NCBI RefSeq assembly: GCF_902459465.1
Contig: NC_047071.1
Location: 6,590,098 to 6,654,097 of the forward strand
Length of the DNA stretch: 64,000 nt
Direction of reading: 5' to 3'
DNA from: Asterias rubens
Taxonomy: Eukaryota; Echinodermata; Asteroidea; Forcipulatida; Asteriidae
Shown piece by piece: positions 1-12,400 of this stretch. Below the pieces are notes generated by a model. It was not told the DNA's origin and ran no database searches. It saw only the letters and a list, made by a program, of their open reading frames with translations. Within the stretch, counting starts at the first letter, position 1. Every line of letters begins with the position of its first letter. The translations under genes and the position numbers were made by a program.

Positions 1-1182
1 TCTGTATTACAGAAAAGAAAAAAAAAACAGGAAAAACAAATTAATGTTAAAGTTTGAATTATATTAACAATAATTTAAAGTTAAAACTTAGATTTTGTTT
101 ATTGCACAAATTGTTTCTTTGACAATTTGTTTATTGCACAAATTGTTTCTTTGACAATGTGATTTAATTTTTAATGTTAAAAAATAATAATTATAATACA
201 GATGAGGTTTTCCCTGACAGACCATTAAAAGTCGTTTAGGCCTATTAATTACACAAAAATAATTACACAATACAAATAGACAAAGATGTGTTTTTTTAAA
301 AATGAACTACTGTTTTCCAAATTTGCACTGTCACAAAATTTTATTGTAGGCCTATGGATTGCATTTATTAATTAAACTCTCGCCTAGTTTACTTAGTTAC
401 TTGGTTATTATTAATGTTATTATGAAAAGACGGATGCTTTTAATAAAAAACAAACTTGGTTTGGCCAAGCCTGTTTGTTTGTTAATTATTTTCCTGAAGT
501 CTGCTAGAAGAGGAGTGTTTATACTGAGCTGTGAAAAAGAATGTTTTTTTTTTTTTTTTTTTTTTTTTTTTCATTCATAAAAACCCCACATTTTCTAACT
601 AATAACTGGTTACACTAGACCTGATACATGGCAGAAATATTTGCATAAGATTGCCGAACTATTTATTTTTAATAAGCATAAAAAGCAGCTACGTGTACAG
701 GCCCCTTTTGTTCAAAAGCATCGTTGCCTAAATGGGCAGAATTTACTTTTACTACGAGGAGTAAAGCGACCCCAACGACCACAATCAAAGCACCCGTCAA
801 ACGCATCGTTTAACGGCACTCCATTTGTGGCGTTGTCCGTGTGAGCGCGTTTCACGTGAAATGTTGCGGGTGTCAAATTACAAATTGCCCCATTGACCTT
901 GACGAGATTTACACAAAACGAAAATAAAAAAATTCAAGCAGTAAATTGAAAACCAACGACATTCATAAAATAATATGACAAATAGAAATCATGTACTGGG
1001 AATTTCATAGATTCACGCAAATTTATACAATCTATGTTTATACTTTTGTTATTATTCTGAAGAAATTTTTGGGGGGGCTTTGGCAAAAAGTAAAAAAAAA
1101 AGGGTTTATTTACCTTGATGTGCGTCCGGAAGTCAGTCGATCGCGTCAGATCTACATGTGAATGGAAGGTGACGCTTGGCCT
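1..1182 (-). repeat. Left copy of the RAG1-like element 5' leader/intron
   Basis: This stretch is nearly identical to 13221-14404; the visible differences are in homopolymer lengths, chiefly the poly-T near 545. The match starts at base 1, so it may continue left of the window. It ends abruptly after CCTAGA at about 1182, where the flanks of the two copies diverge. In the right copy this segment is the 5'-UTR intron plus the end of a leader exon of the minus-strand RAG1-like gene. The simplest reading is that a second copy of the element lies just left of the window in the same orientation. A tandem duplication or an assembly duplicate are alternatives. Confidence 0.85.
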
Positions 1183-1802
1183 AGAATGATGATTGGCTAA
1201 CGTAGGTCGGTTTGGATGTTAAATATTCATGAGTCTACTATTTTCCCGCCAGTTTTTCTAACGTTTTCGTTGATGAGTTCACAGGGAAACTTTTAAAATT
1301 CGGGCCACCACGAACGCATTTTGACCGCGCGCGGGCGCCCTGTTTCTCGCCAAGTTTACATAAATCGCGCGTTGTTTACACAAAGACTTCAACGCGCAAG
1401 GTCAAACCGGATGTCGCACTACGTATCTCTCGGGTTCCTACGTNNNNNNNNNNNNNNNNNNNNNNNNNNNNNNNNNNNNNNNNNNNNNNNNNNNNNNNNN
1501 NNNNNNNNNNNNNNNNNNNNNNNNNNNNNNNNNNNNNNNNNNNAATCACCTGCATGACCAATTTTCCAAACCAGTTTGCCGTTTTGTGGAATATCAGCCC
1601 CAACATGGAACCCTGACAAAAGCAAATAAACTACAACAGTCTGATCATTGTAAGATCTCACCTCTCTAGGTCACATAAACATTGTATCGTTTATAAATAT
1701 TAGTCAGTTCCTTTGTGGTTTATAAGTTTTAATACAGTTTATAAGTTTAAAAGTTAAAGCAAATTTGTATCCTTTGAGGTTTTGTTGTGACATTGCTGTG
1801 AC
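1183..1802. other. Unassigned sequence with an assembly gap
   Basis: Positions 1444-1543 are exactly 100 N, the usual size of a gap of unknown length, so distances across this point are not reliable. The flanking bases show no coding exon, RNA gene or repeat that I can name. Confidence 0.9.
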
Positions 1803-2174
1803 TTAAAGACACTGGACACTGTTGGTAATTGTCAAAGACCAGTCTTCTCACTTGGTGTATCCCAACTATGCATAAAATAACGAGCCTGGAACATTTATTC
1901 TCAATTGGTGATTGGAGTCGCAAGAAAATGATGAAAGAAAAACACCCTTGCTATACAAAATAGTGTGCTTTCAGATAGGAATAAAAGGCCTCTTCTGACC
2001 AGAAGTCTTTTATAAATTTAGTTAAAAAATTATCTCTTTCTCAAAAACTACATTACTCCATAGGTAGTTGTTTATCACAATGTTTTATACTATCAACAGC
2101 TCTCCATTGCTTGTTACCAAGTAGGGTTTTATGCTAAATTTTGAGTAATTACCAAACGTGTACAGTGCCCTTAA
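1803..2174. mobile_element. TTAA-flanked MITE, family 1, full copy
   Basis: TTAA at 1803-1806 and at 2171-2174 flanks an element whose ends are imperfect terminal inverted repeats: AGACACTGGACAC on the left and GTGTACAGTGCCC on the right. There is no open frame. A TTAA target duplication is typical of the piggyBac and Kolobok superfamilies. Related copies lie at 5216-5599 and 63604-63775. I recall this family as abundant in sea stars, which supports the host guess. Confidence 0.75.
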
Positions 2175-2407
2175 GACCTCTTTGGACTACATGTATACTG
2201 CATTTCATGTACTCTTATTTAGTTTGTATACATTCATGGCACATAATCTATGGTTAAAGTAACAAGAATCAGTCATTAATTGTTTTACCTATTTTGCTTT
2301 TCTATATTTTAAGTAATTCCAAATTTGTATGTTATAATTCCAAGTTATAACTAACAGAGAGTAAACATTGAAATAAATATTTTAATTCAAATCACAGCTT
2401 TGTTTAA

Positions 2408-3936
2408 ACGCTCCTTGTCACTGGGTAAGCTATTTAGTCTACATGTAGTGGTTAAGATCTACTCTAGAATGAGGAAGGTGGACTACCATCTCAACTGCCT
2501 CAGTATTTCAATATGATTCAAACTTGCTCCTTGTCACTGGGTGAGCTCATTGGCCTAGCAGTTAAGATCTACTCTAGAATTAGGAAGGTGGACTACCATC
2601 TCAACTGCCTCAGTATTTCAATATGATTCAAACTTGCTCCTTGTCACTGGGTGAGCTCATTGGCCTAGCAGTTAAGATCTACTCTAGAATTAGGAAGGTG
2701 GACTACCATCTCAACTGCCTCAGTATTTCAATATGATTCAAACTTTCTCCTTGTCACTGGGTGAGCTCATTGGCCTAGCAGTTAAGATCTACTCTAGAAT
2801 GAGGAAGTGGACTACCATCTCAACTGCCTCAGTATTTCAATATGATTCAAACTTGCTCCTTGTCACTGGGTGAGCTCATTGGCCTAGCAGTTAAGATCTA
2901 CTCTAGAATGAGGAAGTGGACTACCATCCCAACTGCCTCAGTATTTCAGTATGATTCAAACTTGCTCCTTGTCACTGGGTGAGCTCATTGGCCTAGCAGT
3001 TAAGATCTACTCTAGAATGAGAAAGGTGGACTACCATCTCAACCGCCTCAGTATTTCAATATGATTCAAACTTGCTCCTTGTCACTGGGTGAGCTCATTG
3101 GCCTAGCAGCTAAGATCTACTTTAGAATGAGGAAGGTGGACTACCATCCCAACTGCCTCAGTATTTAAATATGATTCAAACTTGCTCCTTATCACTGGGT
3201 GAGCTCATTGGCCTAGCAGTTAAGATCTACTCTAGAATGAGGAAGGTGGACTACCATCTCAACTGCCTAAGTATTTAAATATGATTCAAACTTGCTCCTT
3301 GTCACTGGGTGAGCTCATTGGCCTAGCAGTTAAGATCTACTCTAGAATGAGGAAGGTGGACTACCATCCCAACTGCCTCAGTATTTCAATGTGATTCAAA
3401 CTTGTTCCTTGTCACTGGGTGAGCTCATTGGCCCAACAGCTAAGATCTACTTTAGAATGAGGAAGGTGGACTACCATCTCAACAGCCTCAGTATTTCAAT
3501 GTGATTCAAACTTGCTCCTTGTCACTGGGTGAGCTCATTGTCCTAGCAGTTAAGATCTACTCTAGAATGAGGAAGGTTGACTACCATCCCAACTGCCTCA
3601 GTATTTCAATGTGATTCAAACTTGTTCCTTGTCACTGGGTGAGCTCATTGGCCCAACAGCTAAGATCTACTTTAGAATGAGGAAGGTGGACTACCATCTC
3701 AACAGCCTCAGTATTTCAATGTGATTCAAACTTGCTCCTTGTCACTGGGTGAGCTCATTGTCCTAGCAGTTAAGATCTACTCTAGAATGAGGAAGGTTGA
3801 CTACCATCCCAACTGCCTCAGTATTTCAATATGATTCAAACTTGCTCCTTGTCACTGGGTGAGCTCATTGGCCTAGCAGTTAAGATCTACTTTAGAATGA
3901 GGAAGGTGGACTACCATCCCAACAGCCTCAGTATTT
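2408..3936. repeat. 110-bp tandem array, about 14 units
   Basis: The unit, read from CTTGCTCCTTGTCACTGGG, recurs every 110 bp; for example it starts at 2523 and 2633. Units differ by a few substitutions. A 220-bp dimer (units with GCCCAACAGC then TCCTAGCAGT) is itself repeated at about 3396-3615 and 3616-3835, so the array has a higher-order structure. Each unit contains TGGCCTAGCAG, a match to the RNA polymerase III A-box consensus, and a weak B-box-like GATTCAAACTT about 75 bp later. No open frame runs through the array. Confidence 0.9.
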
Positions 3937-4990
3937 TCCCAGCATGACTAAGGAAGTTTTAATTGAAAAACACACAACCAATTATTTATCTTTTGCAGTT
4001 ATAATATCCAAGTAAAACTAGGTTTGAGGGTGAAAAGTTGACATAAGCTCCCAGAGATATCAACTTCCAATACCGATGGTAGCTTATATCGTTTTATCAC
4101 CCAAAATAAACCATGTTATATTTGTTTCACTATACTTCATACATCTTCAGTTACCGGAACAATATTGGCGACTGTGAACTAAAACGCGTCATTATAAGTT
4201 TGTTCATGTGTTGGATGTCGCTACAGCTATGTTCGCTTGTGTGTACAACAGTACCACAATGGTAAAGTTCATGACAAGTAGATTATCGCTTGGGCTGCCC
4301 AGGAGCTATTCTACTTGTCATTTACCATGTGTTTGAATACTCTTGTGCACGTTTGTTAATAGTAAAAATAGCACCTGGCCCATGATGATGAATTGACCAG
4401 TGAGAACTCGACTCATTCATGAATATGTATGAGGTACATTGTATAGAAACATCAGTTAAAGATTCATAGTTTCCCTTACCTGTTTCCATGAGTGAGTCTT
4501 CATCACCAGCAGTTTGTGAGCACAATAAATCTCCAATAGCACATCATCATGCACAAGCAAATCCATCACTGAGTGTCACTGAACACAACTGTTGGTTTGA
4601 GAGGTTAAGATATAATCAATTACAACATCAATCAATTCTTATATCAACTGGTTTGGCAGACATTGAAACATTGCAAGGCTCTAAATTGAAGTGCCTAAAA
4701 GTGTGGTGACAATTAAGTCTCTAACAACACAGTCAAATAGTGAAGACTGAAACTCTTCCAGAGTAAAATTTTAAACATTGGGAAAAAAAAACACCAAAAC
4801 CAATTTGGTCTGAATCTTGGTGTCAGTCGATAGGTTCAATTCAATGCAGTTCTAATTGAATATCATGGCAAAACTCAGGGTTGAACTGACAATTCTCTGC
4901 ACCAAAATGTACATAAAAACTTTCATTCCCTAACGAGACCTTCCCATTAATTGTTGCACGAACAAGGATCAAAAGAGATCGATAAACTGC
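3937..4990. other. Unassigned sequence
   Basis: No gene is recognised. A strong-looking minus-strand splice donor (CAG then GTAAGG) sits at about 4485, and short open frames surround it, but no domain or partner exon supports a gene. Confidence 0.6.
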
Positions 4991-5155
4991 CTCCATTGTA
5001 AGCTTGGGCGATATCGATTTATTTTATTCACGATATTTTATTCACGATATATCGATATTTCGATTAAAACCAAATCCATCCGATATCGAAATCGTTTCCA
5101 AATTAATATCGCGATATTCGATAATATCGTGATATCGCCCAAGCTTACTCCATTG
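4991..5155. mobile_element. hAT-like MITE with perfect 8-bp target duplication
   Basis: The 149-bp element at 4999-5147 begins TAAGCTTGGGCGATATCG and ends with the inverse complement. CTCCATTG is repeated exactly at 4991-4998 and 5148-5155. An 8-bp target duplication is the hallmark of the hAT superfamily. The interior is AT-rich with many GATATC-type words and no coding capacity. The same family, with the same core words, is at 58549-58935; elements sharing only the TAAGCTTGGGCG ends lie at 20904-21759 and 23418-23833. Confidence 0.88.
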
Positions 5156-5215
5156 TACATGTATATCATTCTAGTCTGTTTATGATAAAAATGCTAGTAT
5201 ACCATGGCAGATTAT

Positions 5216-5599
5216 TGGCACCGGACACTACTGGTTACTACTCAAAATATTTGTTGGCATAAAAACTTTCTAGGAAACAAGCAATGAAAAGCTGCTGCTA
5301 GTATAACATCAGAACATTGTGAGAACTGGCACCCTCTGAAGTAACATAATTTTTGAGAAAGAAGTTATTTCTTACTAAACTATTTGCATTGAGTTCCAGA
5401 CCTCAGTCGAGTTCTCAAATTCAAGCATCTGAAAGCACACTTGACTGACAAGGTTTTTTTTCTTTTCATTATTCTCTCGCAACTTCAACGACCAATTGAG
5501 TTCAAATTTTCACAGGTTTGTTATTTTATGCTTATGTTGAGATACACCATGTGAGATGACTGGTCTTTGACAGTAACCAGAGGTGTCCAGTGCCTTTAA
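5216..5599. mobile_element. MITE family 1, second copy
   Basis: The left end GGCACCGGACACTACTGG and the right end GGTGTCCAGTGCC followed by TTAA are inverted repeats matching the element at 1803-2174. The left TTAA is lost. The right half, with its TATTCTCTCGCAACTTC-like text, is repeated again at 63604-63775. Confidence 0.75.
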
Positions 5600-8387
5600 G
5601 GCCAAAGTTTTAACCGAATAACAGTGAGACAAATGATAAATTTTCAAAGAGAACCAAAACTCACAAACATAATTGTTTGATGTTTATCTTTAAATCAATT
5701 GTTAGGGTTTCATTGTGACAAAAACTTCCTCAAATATGATAATTTTTTGGAAAGCTCAAAGAGACCCCAGTAACAAAGTTATTTTTTTAAACCAGTGCTA
5801 TGTGGCTGCATGGGTTTTAAGGTAAGAGCTAGGGTCTAAGGCTAGGGTTAGAGTTTGGGGTTAGAACTTTGGGGGAAAAGGGAATTTTTATATTAATTTC
5901 CATGTCCCATACTGTGGCTAATGCAAGTTTCCATGAGTTGCATGGACAGAAGTTGTTTTTCAAAAGTTGTTATTATTCCAAAAAAGTTGGGGATACAAAT
6001 TAGGGTAATCAGTTATGCACACCAAAAGGCCTATTTAGTGTTTGTTTGGTTGTCCACAGTTTAGAAAATCTTCCCATTAAGGGAACTCCGCAAACTCCCA
6101 CAGTAGGATACATGTAAATGCCAAGCTGGCAACCGCCACCCTCTTTCACAACACAAACATACACAGTCCCAGTTTTATGTGAACCGGTCAGAGGTTAAGG
6201 TCATTGTCAAGTCAGTGTGTAATGCAGTATGAGTACTGTACAGGAAATGACAATACATCACATAGCACAGTGTTCAACACAAAGGCTAAATATAGAAACG
6301 GGAATTCCCACATATGAGAAATACATAGGGCTTGGTGTGGCATCGTTGAACGATATACAGAAAGCAACCATTCAGTGTGTTGTGCCAACATCTAACGGAT
6401 CAATGCTGGAATGTACTCTTGAAGACTACAAGATTTGATGTTTCATGCCAGTTGATGTTTCAAGCCATGTTCTTTCATTAAAAACCAGTAAGTTATATAA
6501 ATGTGTTGTATTTTGTCAAAAACACGGTTTATATTACAAAATGCTTTAAATATAATTTCTTACACAGCAATAATTTAGTGGGTATGAACAACCAAGTTAA
6601 AAACTCCATCCAAGTGTAATGGCCTGTTGCTTTTTTAAACAAGACGTACAAACATGTACTGCATCTTAGATGATTACAGCAAAAAAAACTTTTTTTGTAT
6701 CAACACAATATATTATCATACACAATACACGTAGCCGCTGTAACCGCAAAGGAATGCGCGCACGCGCAGCAAATACGTCATATGACGCGGTCATTATCTC
6801 CTCATGCATATGTATTTTTTTCTTCTTAAAAACAAAGTTATGACTCATCGACTTGGAGGCGGGTTTAAGAAGGCAGAGGTGGAGTCTAAGCTTTTTTAAT
6901 GAATATGCATTAGTAGGGGCTTGTTCGATGTTTACGTTGTGATTTAATTTTCATTCACAAGTTACTGTGTTTAGATTTTACCGTCGTTTCAAAAATGGTG
7001 TAATTATGGTGGTAAAAATACGATTTTCATACTTATTTGGAGGATTTTTCATATATTTAAAAAACGGCTTTTTTGAGAGGGTATATAATCTATCATTTTG
7101 TGAACGAGGATGATTGCAACGATCCTGTCCGCCGTAGAACAGAGCTTAAATTTTTTTTTCAACTTAAAATTTGTTCATGAATATGCCATTTTTTGGCAGT
7201 TTTTTGACCAAAATAGTAATTTTATACGTAAATAGGATTGTTTAGATTTCCTTAAAGTCAATTTTTCAACCAGAACTCGGCACATTTGTCCAAGATTCTG
7301 TTCGTCCGGCAGTCTGTGCTTGGTGTGGTCAGTCATGGATTGCTCCATGGGTCAGTGCATGGTCAGCAACCAGCATGGGTGCCACCACACAACACAGCTT
7401 CCTTGAATGCATTGTAATCTGACACCGCGACCTCACGATGTATGCACAAAGGATTGGAAAAGATTATTAAGAAAACATGTGGAGAGAGGCTCAATTCTTT
7501 CACTTTCAGGTAATATTTGTCTGCTATTTAATTTATTGAATACACCATACAAGTTTAATGACAATAAATGATGAAAGACCATGCACAATACTGACGTACA
7601 ATAAATTATAATTCACCAATAATGTTATCAGTCGTCAAGATCATATAGTTGTTATACTAAACCTCGTTGCATTTTTAGTATTTTTTACATGTAAGAATAA
7701 ACGACCCACGTGTGAGAAGCTGAAGGATCATGGAAGGAGAAAAAAACATGTTGATTGATCATAAAAACCATGTGGAAACGAACGGGATCTGTTTGTTGAC
7801 ATTTTTAAATACTGTTTTCGGTGAATTTAGGAAAGAATATACCCAATTGTACATACTGATATTTCTTCCAATTTTCATCATCTGATTGCATCTTTGTGGG
7901 GTAAAAAACCAGGTAAAAACTCATGTTGAGAAAAAAAAAGACCTGGAAAACCCTACAACTTAATTTTGAAACTTAGCGACAATCTATGATAATTATACGC
8001 TCAAACTAGATTATTGTTTTTGCACAAACAATTGACGTGTATTTTTATCTATGTTTAGAGAAATGCATACATATTGTTTTAAAATTGTATTTTTTCAAAC
8101 AATTTTTTGTTTAGACTTATTTATTTCCTACAATATTTTGAAGCGAACTAGGTGGCCAATAAGTAGGCCTGTGCTGTTTTTAAAATTTTGACACACAAGG
8201 AAAGATCACTTCACATTCGCAATTTGTGTGATGTATATGAACCAGGATTTTAGTGTGTTTGACGAGCCAATTTTTAAATACCTGCTTTAATTATTTATGT
8301 TTGTCTATAGATGCTTATGAATTTCACAAATTAAGAAATTGTGAGTTCAGAAACAAGACAATTTGTTCTAGTCATTGTGAAATCAGC
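5600..8387. other. Unassigned sequence
   Basis: AT-rich sequence without a convincing exon, RNA gene or repeat family. Short open frames at 6229-6438 and 6666-6848 have no recognisable domain. If the RAG1-like element has a left end it must lie in this stretch or just to its right, but I could not find a terminal inverted repeat. Confidence 0.6.
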
Positions 8388-8460
8388 GGTTAGCTTGGTA
8401 GGATGGACCAACAACCATGAGATTGCAGGTCCTGCAATCTAACCACTGGACCACGGTGAC
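8388..8460 (-). repeat. tRNA-like SINE head or tRNA pseudogene
   Basis: Read on the minus strand, this 73-base segment has a good A box (TGGTCCAGTGG), an anticodon-arm-like palindrome (ATTGCAGG/CCTGCAAT) and a degenerate B box (TGGTCCATCC). The acceptor stem does not pair well. That fits a decayed tRNA-derived SINE better than a working tRNA gene. No cognate amino acid is assigned. Confidence 0.45.
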
Positions 8461-8481
8461 ATAATGTGACGTTCAATTGAA

Positions 8482-8526
8482 AATTAACCTCTCCCCCCAC
8501 CCCCACCCCCTTCCCCCACCCTCCCC
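8482..8526. repeat. C-rich low-complexity tract
   Basis: Runs of CCCCC separated by A or T on the plus strand, with no other feature. Confidence 0.8.
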
Positions 8527-8696
8527 AGTTCAGTGGCCGTCAGCTTCTACAGATTGCGGTGAAAGAAAATACCTCTGAGGACAGCTATGTAGTGTTTACT
8601 TAATCACCTGGTAAGTGCATAAATAATAAATTGAGAACTAAATTAATCACTTACACTCTAAATTAATCTTGCCTAAAAGAATTCAATAAAAGTGAA

Positions 8697-9375
8697 AGAG
8701 CAATGCGGCTTAAACCCCAAAGATTAAGACCTGTACATTTTTAAATTATTATTTACACACCCTGAATTCCTATGAGTTTATGTACATTTTGTTAATAGGA
8801 GAAATACTTACACCTGTTTTTTGTACCACATTCTTGGGCATATAAGAGAAATACTTACGTTTGTTTACTTACACGTTTGTTTACTTACACGTTTCTTGTA
8901 CCACAATTTTAGGCATTGTAAGCCACGGATGAAATTGAATTTGATCCTCAAATCTTTGGGATCATACGCTTAAAGATTAAGGGCCATTTACAAATTTGTA
9001 ATTTACACATCATGAATTCATATGATTTTATGTAAAATTCTTCAAAAGGATACATACTTACACATGTTTCTTGTACCACAATCTTAGGCATATAAGCCGC
9101 GGATTAAATTGATTTTGACCCTCAAAAATATTGCGGCTCGTACACCAAAGATTAAGATGCATTTACAAATTTATAATTTACACATCATGAATTCGTATGA
9201 TTTTATGTACATTTTAACAAAAGGATACATACTTACACCGTTTCTTGTACCACAATCTTAGGCATATAAGTCGCAGATTAAATTGATTTTGACCCTCAAA
9301 ATATTGCGGCTCGTACACCAAAGATTAAGGTACATTTACAAATATATTATTTACACATCATGAAAAAGTGACCAG
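8697..9375. repeat. Tandem repeats of about 173 bp downstream of the RAG1-like gene
   Basis: About four diverged units share CCAAAGATTAAG, a TTTACACATCATGAATTC segment and CTTGTACCACAATCTTAGG. The last two start near 9133 and 9306, a 173-bp period. On the minus strand the array lies just 3' of the RAG1-like stop codon, so it may be 3'-UTR or subterminal sequence of that element. Confidence 0.75.
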
Positions 9376-9421
9376 TTCTTTATGGATTGAACCTTGGGAT
9401 TTGGAAATTAATAAAATGAAA

Positions 9422-12400
9422 TTATTTTGAAAAGGCAGCAGGTGGTGCATGGGCAGGGCTGGTCATGACCCAGTGAGTCCGGATGACAGACTGCAGAATG
9501 TCCACTTCTTCATGCAGTCCTCGGACGTCACGCCGGAGGGTGTTGAGATGGGCGTGGACCGACTCCCCTCCTTGCTCGCCGTGGAAGCCAAGACCGAAGT
9601 GCCACTGCCGCAGCCAGGAGATGACATGGTCCTCTAGTAGATGCATCTTCGGCGGCACACTCTCAGATGGAAAAGTGGCTCGAAAGTAAGCCAGGTAGTT
9701 CTTAATGTCCTGGCTTAATGCATCTACAGCTGGGCCATCCAGGACCGATGAAGTGTTAAACGTCCGGTGACAAGTGCCAAACAGCTGGAAGAGTTTGGCA
9801 TACTTTGCAGCGACTGTTCTTGCTTCACCCACCAGGGAAGGACAAAGATCTCGGGTTTTGTTGACTACTGCGTCGGTTAGGAGTTTGATGTTTTCTTCCT
9901 GCATTATATATAAGATAGGTAAAATATTTTAGCTCTAAAATACTTATCAGTTATAATTGTTATTAGTCATACTTGTTATTTGTCACAATGTCTTATAAAA
10001 TTTGTATACCTTGCAACATTTGTGGACATGATTGCCAACAAAACTCTTCCCATGGTAGGCTTGTCGCTGCACCCGGAAATCCTGGAGAACGATGTCAAGT
10101 TGCCCAGCTAGAGGACCTTGACCTGGCTTAAGTGCTGCCTTTTCTCGAAGATCCTTTGCCTCCGCCAACTGAACAAAATTAATAACATGGGCAATATAGT
10201 GAATAGAAATGATTGGGTTTTGGGTACTTTTTGTAGTGACACAAAACAATATCCACAGGTTTACATTAAACAACACGGTTTGAAGGTAGAAACCGTTGAA
10301 ATATTACTTCTTAGGCAATGTATGATGTAAATGCAAAGATAACCTAAGTCTCCCAAGAAATAAATTTGTGTGACATCGGGAGATGAAATTTTTTTTTAAG
10401 GAATATTGCAAGTAATATTTTAAGGAAAGATTTCTACCAGCAAACCCTCAGACAGTTTTACATTTTATGTTATGAAAACTTACCAGATGTTGTTGTTGCT
10501 TTCGCAGTGCAGTTGTTTCAGTGATGTAAGCTTGAAGATCTGCACTTCCCTCCACAGATGACATGATGGTGTCCGCAAGGTCTTCTTCTTTCTGACGGAA
10601 TTCCTCATCCAAGGCCTCTGCCTGCAGATCTAGTTGCCGGGCCCTCTTCAACACGGAGACGACACTCTTGAAGCAGGAGCCAAGTGCTGGATTGTCTTCC
10701 TCGGTGCGATGTTCATCTTGCAACGCTAACACAGCCGCCACTTGCATGTCAAGGTCATGACATGCCCCTTCAAAGCTATTAAAATGCTTGAGGTATAACC
10801 CCAGACTGATGTGAAGTCCGGGGGGGCAAACCTGTAATAAGTAAGAAACAAACTAACTTGTAACTTCATTTGCATTGACGTGCATTGAATTAAAAAACAA
10901 AATTGTTATAAGCGCTAAATACAGTTAGCAAATTGTTTACCTGTGTCAGCGGGATCCTAAACATTGGCTCTCTGATCACGTTGTTGAAGAGTTTGGCCTT
11001 GGAGAGATTACTGCCATCATCGTTGAATCTGCGGAGGTCGTCGTCCAGGGTCTGTAGAGTCCTCTGCCTGGATGGTGTCCGTTCCTCCCGGGGCTGGCGC
11101 ATGTCCTCTTTTGTGATGTCACAATAAAGACAGCAGTGTCGCCCTATTCAATACAAGAAAAAAATAAAATGAACATACGTCTACATTTTGCTTTTTTGAA
11201 CTTCGAAAAACAAAACTGAATTTACCTGAAGCCCCGGTGATTCCATACACTCGGCAGAGATACTCATAGTCCCCGAACATGAAGAGTCTGATGTTGTGGC
11301 TCTTCCAAGTGCAGGACTGCAGCTCAGCAACTTGTTGACAGAAGCGCAGGAGACCAATCTTGAGGTTGTTGCTGGTATCACCTGCTGCGAAAGCACAAGC
11401 AACTACGGTGTGTCTAAGGGCATTGGGACGTCCAACGTTGGCGATCTGGAACATCTGTTTGAACGTCCCGCCTCCCTTGTCGCCTCCGATCTTGACCCAA
11501 ACCTCGGTCTGTGGGATATTGCCCTCGTGCCAAGTTAGCTCGTTGTTCCTGTTGAGGAGAGGAGCAAATTTTAAGCATTCTATTCAATTATGTTCTTAAA
11601 AATTAATAATGAACTGTTTCAACTTTCCTATTTTTCTTACTTCTGGTAGGCATCTAGTTGCTGTCTAACTTTAGCGACAAGGGACTTCACAGCTACGCAG
11701 GGGGCTGGCTTGATGGTAACTCCTCCATTGACGTCGTCAGGGAATGAAAAGGGGAGGTTTTCAGCAATGATGTTGTCCGCCACGACGTCTCGTTGTTGAT
11801 GACGCATGGCGTTTTCTCCTTCGGTGAGAATGTTGTACTCCCTCAACCATCTTTTCAATTTCCTGGTGCGCTTCCAAGAGACTCCCAGGTGAGCCTTCGC
11901 AGCAAGGAGCTGCATGTTGGGGATCCTGATGGTGTTGATCTTTAAGTCCCGCAACATGCCCTGCAGATCTTTTCGCAGGTGGCATAGCTTGAGTTCGTCT
12001 TTGTGCTGCTCCTTTGTTGCACCCTTGCTGAGAAGGTTACGGGTCTTGTCTAAAATCTCTGAGCGCCGTCGGATGGTTTTGGAGGAGGCAACCTCGCTGC
12101 TTTTCCGAGGAGTGGGGACACAAAGTGTCATGAGAGGCTTATTATGAGAAAAAAAAAGATACAAAATAATCAGCATCTCAAATCATTTTAAGAAATTCCT
12201 TGCATGGAGGTAAAAGGAAAAAAACACAAAGAAAATAGTTTTAAACTTAATAAATAATTTAATGCAACGCTTAAGTTGGGAAATAATTCAACTCACCAGA
12301 CCACCGGTGCTGTACTGTGTGGTTAACCCGTCTGCAGATTGGGCGAGCTTGGTCTTCAAGATGTGTGCTCCGAGAGCCTCCATCTGAGGGGTTAACGGCG

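Noticed and set aside
2408..3936. Regularly spaced repeats resembling a CRISPR array
   Set aside because: Whole 110-bp units are repeated with no unique spacers, and the window is clearly eukaryotic.
4322..4709. Possible minus-strand exon ending at a good splice donor near 4485
   Set aside because: No matching acceptor, partner exon or recognisable peptide; donor-like sequences of this quality occur by chance.
6000..9421. Terminal inverted repeat or RSS-like end for the RAG1-like element
   Set aside because: Neither the complement of the candidate right end (GGTGACGCTTGGCCTAGA) nor a convincing CACAGTG-type heptamer was found at a sensible place.
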